Assembly (NCBI GenBank): GCA_030039105.1
Contig: JASHQO010000447.1
Location: 1-17,494 of the forward strand
Direction of reading: 5' to 3'
DNA from: Xanthobacteraceae bacterium
Lineage (GTDB): Bacteria; Pseudomonadota; Alphaproteobacteria; Rhizobiales; Xanthobacteraceae
Length of the DNA: 17,494 nucleotides
Numbering within the stretch: position 1 is the stretch's first letter; every line of letters starts with the position of its first letter. The translations under genes were made by a program, and so were the position numbers. Below are positions 13,843 to 17,494 of this stretch, in pieces. Below the pieces are notes generated by a model that did not search any database, was not told the origin of the DNA, and worked only from the letters and a program-made list of their open reading frames with translations.

Positions 13843-14325
13843 GTGGCGCGCAAGCCCGGAAGTCCGTCCATGCCGAAGACACTGGCCGTCGACCATGATG
13901 TCATTCGCGACTTGGCGAAGCTGCTCGATGAGACCGGGCTCACCGAGATCGAGTTCGAACGCGACGGCGTGTCGATCCGGGTCGCCCGCCACGCTGCCGC
14001 TGCCGCGCCGAGGCCACGCGCGGAGGCGCTTCCTGCCGCCACGCAGGCCGCGGCGACGCCCGGCGCCGCGTCGGTCGACCCCGCTCAGCATCCCGGCGCC
14101 GTCACCTCGCCAATGGTCGGCACCGTCTATCGCGGCCCGGCACCCGGCGCCCGGCCGTTTGTCGAAGTGGGCACCCAGGTGCGCACCGGCGAACCGCTGC
14201 TCATTATCGAGGCGATGAAGACCATGAACCAGATCACGGCGCCGCGGTCCGGCACCGTAATTCAGATTCTGGTCGAGGACGGCCAGCCGGTCGAATATGG
14301 CGAGCCGCTGATGATCATCGAGTGA
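13843..14325 (+). CDS. accB: Acetyl-CoA carboxylase biotin carboxyl carrier protein (AccB)
   Basis: 160-residue carrier that holds biotin for the first step of fatty acid synthesis. The N-terminal part has the alphaproteobacterial pattern DVIRDLAKLLDETGLTEIEF; residues about 50-85 form an Ala/Pro-rich linker; the C-terminal biotinyl domain (about 85-160) begins SPMVGTVYRGPAPG and carries the biotinylated Lys K126 in EAMKTMN, closing with GQPVEYGEPLMIIE. I chose GTG at 13843 because AAGGA (13832-13836) sits 6 bases before it and the resulting start (M-A-R-K-P) matches relatives. TTG 13837 and ATG 13870 are the alternatives. It starts two bases after the aroQ stop and ends nine bases before accC. 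Confidence 0.95.
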   Translation: MARKPGSPSMPKTLAVDHDVIRDLAKLLDETGLTEIEFERDGVSIRVARHAAAAAPRPRAEALPAATQAAATPGAASVDPAQHPGAVTSPMVGTVYRGPAPGARPFVEVGTQVRTGEPLLIIEAMKTMNQITAPRSGTVIQILVEDGQPVEYGEPLMIIE

Positions 14326-14334
14326 CGGTTCTCG

Positions 14335-15687
14335 ATGTTCGATAAAATCCTCATTGCCAACCGTGGGGAAATCGCATTGCGGGTTCTGCGCGCCTGCAAG
14401 GAGCTCGGCATCCCGACGGTCGCGGTGCACTCGACCGCCGACGAAGACGCCATGCACGTACGGCTCGCCGACGAAAGCGTGTGCATCGGGCCGCCGCCGG
14501 CCAAGGACAGCTACCTCAATATTCCGGCGCTGCTGGCCGCCTGCGAGATCACCGGCGCGGACGCGGTGCATCCCGGTTACGGCTTTCTGTCCGAGAACGC
14601 CCGCTTCGCCGAGATTCTCGGCGAGCACAACGTCCACTTCATCGGCCCGCGCCCGGAGCACATCCGCCTGATGGGTGACAAGATCGCGGCCAAACGCGCC
14701 GCGCAGGGGCTCGGCATTCCGGTCGTCCCGGGCTCGGACGGCGGCGTCGCCTCCGACGCCGACGCCTTCCGCCTAGCGCGCGACATCGGCTTTCCGTTGA
14801 TGCTCAAGGCCGCTGCCGGCGGCGGCGGCCGCGGCATGAAGGTCATCCGTGCCGAGCACGAGATGGCCGGTGGCCTTGCGCTGACGCGCGCCGAGGCGCA
14901 GGCCGCGTTCGGAGACGACACCGTCTATCTGGAAAAATATCTGGAGCAGCCGCGCCACATCGAGATCCAGGTGCTCGGCGATGGCAAGGGCCGCGCCATC
15001 CATCTCGGCGAGCGCGATTGCTCACTGCAGCGGCGGCATCAGAAGGTCTGGGAGGAAGGCCCCTCGCCGGCGCTCAATACCGCGGCCCGCGACGACATCG
15101 GCGCGGTGGTCGCCAAGGCGATGCGGGACATCAAATACCTCGGCGTCGGCACCGTCGAGTTCTTGTATGAGGACGGCAAGTTCAGCTTCATCGAGATGAA
15201 CACGCGCATTCAGGTCGAGCATCCGGTGACCGAGATGATCACCGACATCGATCTCGTGGTCGAACAAATTCGCGTGGCCGCCGGCAACGATCTGACGCTG
15301 ACCCAGGACAACGTCAAATTTCACGGCCACGCCATCGAGTGCCGGATCAATGCGGAAAACCCGGTGTCGTTCCGGCCGTCGCCGGGCAAGATCGTACACT
15401 ACCATCCGCCGGGGGGCCTGGGCGTGCGGGTCGACTCGGCGGTTTATCACGGCTACGCGATCCCGCCGTTCTACGACTCGCTGGTCGGCAAGCTCATCGT
15501 CCACGGCAAGACGCGCAGCGAATGCCTGATGCGGCTGCGGCGCGCGCTGGACGAATTCGTCGTCGACGGCATCGAGACCACCATTCCCCTGTTCCGCGCG
15601 CTGGCGCAGGAGAAGGATATCATCGACGGCGACTACCACATCCACTGGCTGGAAGAGTTCTTGGCGCGTGGCGCCCTCAAGGAGTGA
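14335..15687 (+). CDS. accC: Acetyl-CoA carboxylase biotin carboxylase subunit (AccC)
   Basis: 450-residue cytosolic ATP-grasp enzyme that carboxylates the biotin on AccB using ATP and bicarbonate. It opens with FDKILIANRGEIALRVLRAC and HPGYGFLSENARFAE in the N-terminal domain. The ATP-grasp glycine loop KAAAGGGGRGMKVIR is near residues 158-172; the metal and catalytic segment FIEMNTRIQVEHPVTE is near 285-300, and the C-terminal domain ends with DGIETTIPLFRALAQE. Length equals that of E. coli AccC, so it is complete. There is no good Shine-Dalgarno before the ATG, which fits coupling to accB nine bases upstream. It ends seven bases from the convergent response regulator gene. Confidence 0.98.
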   Translation: MFDKILIANRGEIALRVLRACKELGIPTVAVHSTADEDAMHVRLADESVCIGPPPAKDSYLNIPALLAACEITGADAVHPGYGFLSENARFAEILGEHNVHFIGPRPEHIRLMGDKIAAKRAAQGLGIPVVPGSDGGVASDADAFRLARDIGFPLMLKAAAGGGGRGMKVIRAEHEMAGGLALTRAEAQAAFGDDTVYLEKYLEQPRHIEIQVLGDGKGRAIHLGERDCSLQRRHQKVWEEGPSPALNTAARDDIGAVVAKAMRDIKYLGVGTVEFLYEDGKFSFIEMNTRIQVEHPVTEMITDIDLVVEQIRVAAGNDLTLTQDNVKFHGHAIECRINAENPVSFRPSPGKIVHYHPPGGLGVRVDSAVYHGYAIPPFYDSLVGKLIVHGKTRSECLMRLRRALDEFVVDGIETTIPLFRALAQEKDIIDGDYHIHWLEEFLARGALKE

Positions 15688-15694
15688 GCACCAT

Positions 15695-16129
15695 TCAGGC
15701 CGGCGCTTCGACGGCGGAGCTGCGCAGCGCTGCCATCAGCAATCGGCCGACCAATCTCGGTTCGTACGGCTTCGGCACGATGATGGCGCCTGGCACCCGC
15801 GCATCCGGCGCCAGCATGGTCGCCCGCGCCGAGGCGTACAACACCGGCAACTGCGGCCGCAATTGGCGGGCGCGACGGGCCAGCGCCGCTCCGTCCATAC
15901 CGCCCGGCAAATTGATGTCGGTGAACAGGACGTCGACCTGGGCCGCTTCCAGATGCTTGAGCGCGTCGGCGGCGGTGGTGACAGCCTGCACGGCAAAACC
16001 CTGGTCCGACAGCGACTGCACGACCCACTCGCTGACCAGGACCTCGTCCTCAACGAACAGCACGCGGATCGGCTGAGATTCTGTAGCGGTCGGTTTCATC
16101 TTAGCGGCTCGACGCGCTTGCATTGTCAT
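15695..16129 (-). CDS. Stand-alone receiver-domain response regulator (CheY-like)
   Basis: 144 residues consisting almost only of a receiver domain (about 20-135). Acidic residues E27, D28 and E29 (FVEDEVLVSEW), phospho-acceptor D71 (LFTDINLPGGMDG), the switch Ser S100 (LYASARAT) and K120-P121 (VPKPYEP) are all present. There is no output domain, so it probably acts by protein contact or as a phosphate relay. Start choice is uncertain: ATG 16129, 16123 or 16099 are possible, none with a good ribosome-binding site; 16099 (MKPTATESQ) gives 134 residues. The gene is antisense to its neighbours between accC and aat. No histidine kinase is in the window, so its partner is unknown. Confidence 0.85.
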   Translation of the reverse strand: MTMQARRAAKMKPTATESQPIRVLFVEDEVLVSEWVVQSLSDQGFAVQAVTTAADALKHLEAAQVDVLFTDINLPGGMDGAALARRARQLRPQLPVLYASARATMLAPDARVPGAIIVPKPYEPRLVGRLLMAALRSSAVEAPA

Positions 16130-16310
16130 GTCGACGCAACGCGCAACGTCAGGATGCGTTCAAGCTAATTAAAATCTTAAACGCGGTATGGTTTGCAGAC
16201 GGTTAATGCGGGCAATGGAACTTTTCGCCATGGGCCGCTTCAACACCGACGAGGTGGCCGCAGGCGGCAGCTCTTGAACCGGGCGCCGAGAGCCGGCTAA
16301 ACGGAGTTCC
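16130..16310. promoter_or_regulatory. Divergent intergenic region between the response regulator and aat
   Basis: 181 bases that should hold promoters for both genes. An AT-rich island (16168-16190, around AATTAAAATCTTAA) stands out in an otherwise GC-rich stretch and is the likeliest promoter site. I could not assign a convincing -35/-10 pair to either strand. A 20-codon open frame (16215-16277) lies before aat but has no good ribosome-binding site. Confidence 0.4.
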
Positions 16311-16985
16311 ATGGCCAGCCGCGAATCTGCGCTCATCGACATCACGCCGGAGGTGCTGCTCAAGGCCTATGCCTGCGGCATCTTTCCCATGGCCGAAAGC
16401 GCCGACGATCCGGCGCTGTACTGGATCGAGCCGGAGCGGCGCGGCGTCATTCCGCTGGACCGCTTCCACGTGCCGGACCGGTTGGCGCGGACCGTGCGCT
16501 CCGATCGCTTTACCGTCGCGGTCGACCGGGACTTCGATGCCACCATCGAAGGTTGCGCACAGCCGGCGCCGGGGCGCAGCCGAACCTGGATCAACGGCCG
16601 CATCCATAATCTCTACCGCAAGCTCTACGAGCGCGGCGATTGCCACACCGTCGAGGTCTATGAGGGCAAAACGCTGGTCGGCGGTCTCTATGGCGTCAGC
16701 CTCGGCCGGGCGTTCTTTGGCGAGAGCATGTTTCACCGCGTCCGTGATGCCTCGAAGGTCGCCCTGGTGCACCTGGTGGCGCGACTGAAAGCCGGTCGCT
16801 ACCGTCTGCTCGACACCCAATTCGTCACCGAGCACCTGCGCACCTTCGGCGCCATCGAGGTAACGCGGCCGGCCTATCACAAATTGCTCGATGCAGCGCT
16901 GGTCGGCGAAGGCAATTTTACTGCGCTCGCCATGGACCGGCCGGTCGAGGGCGCCACGGCGCTGGCCAGCCTCAAGAACGAGTAA
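16311..16985 (+). CDS. aat: Leucyl/phenylalanyl-tRNA--protein transferase
   Basis: 224-residue cytosolic enzyme that adds Leu or Phe from aminoacyl-tRNA to proteins with N-terminal Arg or Lys, marking them for ClpAP through the N-degron pathway. Family blocks are ITPEVLLKAYACGIFPMAES, LYWIEPERRGVIPLDRFHVP, TWINGRIHNLYRKLYERG, VGGLYGVSLGRAFFGESMF and LLDTQFVTEHLRTFGAIEV. Length is usual for the alphaproteobacterial form. CGGAG about 4 bases before the ATG fixes the start. It follows accC in the common alphaproteobacterial order, although here separated by the antisense response regulator. It ends six bases from the convergent DUF2155 gene. Confidence 0.96.
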   Translation: MASRESALIDITPEVLLKAYACGIFPMAESADDPALYWIEPERRGVIPLDRFHVPDRLARTVRSDRFTVAVDRDFDATIEGCAQPAPGRSRTWINGRIHNLYRKLYERGDCHTVEVYEGKTLVGGLYGVSLGRAFFGESMFHRVRDASKVALVHLVARLKAGRYRLLDTQFVTEHLRTFGAIEVTRPAYHKLLDAALVGEGNFTALAMDRPVEGATALASLKNE

Positions 16986-16991
16986 TCGTCG

Positions 16992-17494
16992 TCAGTCGTT
17001 GGTGACCGGCGCTGGCGTCGACGACGGTTGGATTACCGGCACAGCGGGCCGACGCGGCGGCTGCGCCGCCGCCTGCGGCGTGATCGGCTGGCGCGCTTGT
17101 CTTGGCGCGGGCTGGCCGGCCGCCGCAGGAGCAGGCGCTGCGGGCGATTGCGCGACCTCCGGCTGGGAACAATCGGTCAGCCACACGTCATAGATCGGAT
17201 GCTCGACGGCGTGCAGGCCCGGGCTCGAGGCGAACATCCATCCGGTAAATATGCGCTTGATCTCGCCCTTGAGCGTCACCTCGTCGACCTCGACGAAGGC
17301 GTCGGTATTGGTCGCTTCGGTCGGCGGGCGCGTGTAGCAGGCGCGCGCCGTGACCTGCAGCGCGCCGAACTGTACCGTCTCGTTGATCGCCGCGTCGAAC
17401 GAAATGATGCGGCCGGTAATCTTGTCGAGACCGGAAAACACAGCCCGGTCGTTGGGAATCTTCTGGGTCGGCGTCTCGGTGACGACCGTATCGT
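16992..17494 (-). CDS. DUF2155 domain-containing protein, partial at right edge
   Basis: The coding frame is open to the window edge, so the N-terminus (expected to include a signal peptide) is missing; 167 codons plus two bases are visible, including the stop. The DUF2155 domain is clear: VFSGLDKITGRIISFDAAI, VQFGALQVTARACYTRPPTE, VDEVTLKGEIKRIFTGWMF and HAVEHPIYDVWLTDC. It is followed by a C-terminal tail of about 55 residues rich in Pro, Ala and Gln, ending VIQPSSTPAPVTND. The GTG at 17441 is internal and not the true start. Function is unknown; proteins of this family are commonly found beside aat in alphaproteobacteria. It is convergent with aat. Confidence 0.9.
   Translation of the reverse strand, partial: DTVVTETPTQKIPNDRAVFSGLDKITGRIISFDAAINETVQFGALQVTARACYTRPPTEATNTDAFVEVDEVTLKGEIKRIFTGWMFASSPGLHAVEHPIYDVWLTDCSQPEVAQSPAAPAPAAAGQPAPRQARQPITPQAAAQPPRRPAVPVIQPSSTPAPVTND

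Noticed and set aside
13789..14661. 290-codon open frame on the minus strand
   Set aside because: It runs antisense across the end of aroQ, all of accB and the start of accC, all certain genes, so it cannot be a single real gene on present evidence.

Overview
The window looks like chromosomal core sequence from a GC-rich alphaproteobacterium, most likely Hyphomicrobiales (Bradyrhizobium / Rhodopseudomonas / Xanthobacteraceae-like). This rests on the aroQ-accB-accC-aat order with a DUF2155 gene beside it, on protein family types (DUF599, NEW3-ABC trio, COG4119-type NUDIX) and on strong GC bias at third codon positions. It contains no rRNA, tRNA, CRISPR array, insertion sequence, integrase or phage gene. 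Genes are packed tightly, with several 4-base stop/start overlaps and convergent gaps of 1 to 11 bases.

Layout. (1) 1-1213, minus: the first 404 codons of a biotin-dependent carboxyltransferase (methylcrotonyl-CoA carboxylase beta type), running off the left edge. (2) 1278-4370, minus: a three-gene operon for a secreted, membrane-anchored NEW3-domain protein, an ABC ATPase and an ABC-2 type permease. (3) 4558-5025, plus: a NUDIX hydrolase, convergent with a glutathione S-transferase (5027-5695, minus). The transferase is divergent from a DUF599 membrane protein (5761-6444, plus) across a 65-base gap filled by a long imperfect palindrome. (4) 6456-10725, minus: aminotransferase, queC, a VUT/YhhQ-type transporter, an RraA-like protein, a YdcF/DUF218 protein, and after a gap with a hairpin a 52-residue membrane peptide. 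(5) 10930-13103, plus: a secreted M48 metalloprotease with TPRs and a DsbA-type thiol oxidoreductase, closed by a clear intrinsic terminator. (6) 13391-15687, plus: aroQ, accB, accC. (7) A stand-alone receiver-domain response regulator (minus) lies between accC and aat (plus). (8) A DUF2155 gene (minus) runs off the right edge.

How the genes work together. AccB and AccC are the biotin carrier and biotin carboxylase of acetyl-CoA carboxylase; AroQ feeds the shikimate pathway. QueC makes preQ0 for 7-deazaguanine modification, and the transporter translationally coupled to it probably moves related precursors. The M48 protease and DsbA-like protein both carry signal peptides and suggest a periplasmic protein quality-control pair. 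The NEW3-ABC trio forms a plausible exporter of unknown substrate.

I did not find a clearly new defence or mobile system. The most interesting signals are small: an AroQ with Thr where the active-site loop normally has His; a hairpin covering the ribosome-binding site of the carboxyltransferase gene; the REP-like palindrome between the GST and DUF599 genes; the queC-transporter coupling; and the uncharacterised NEW3-ABC operon.
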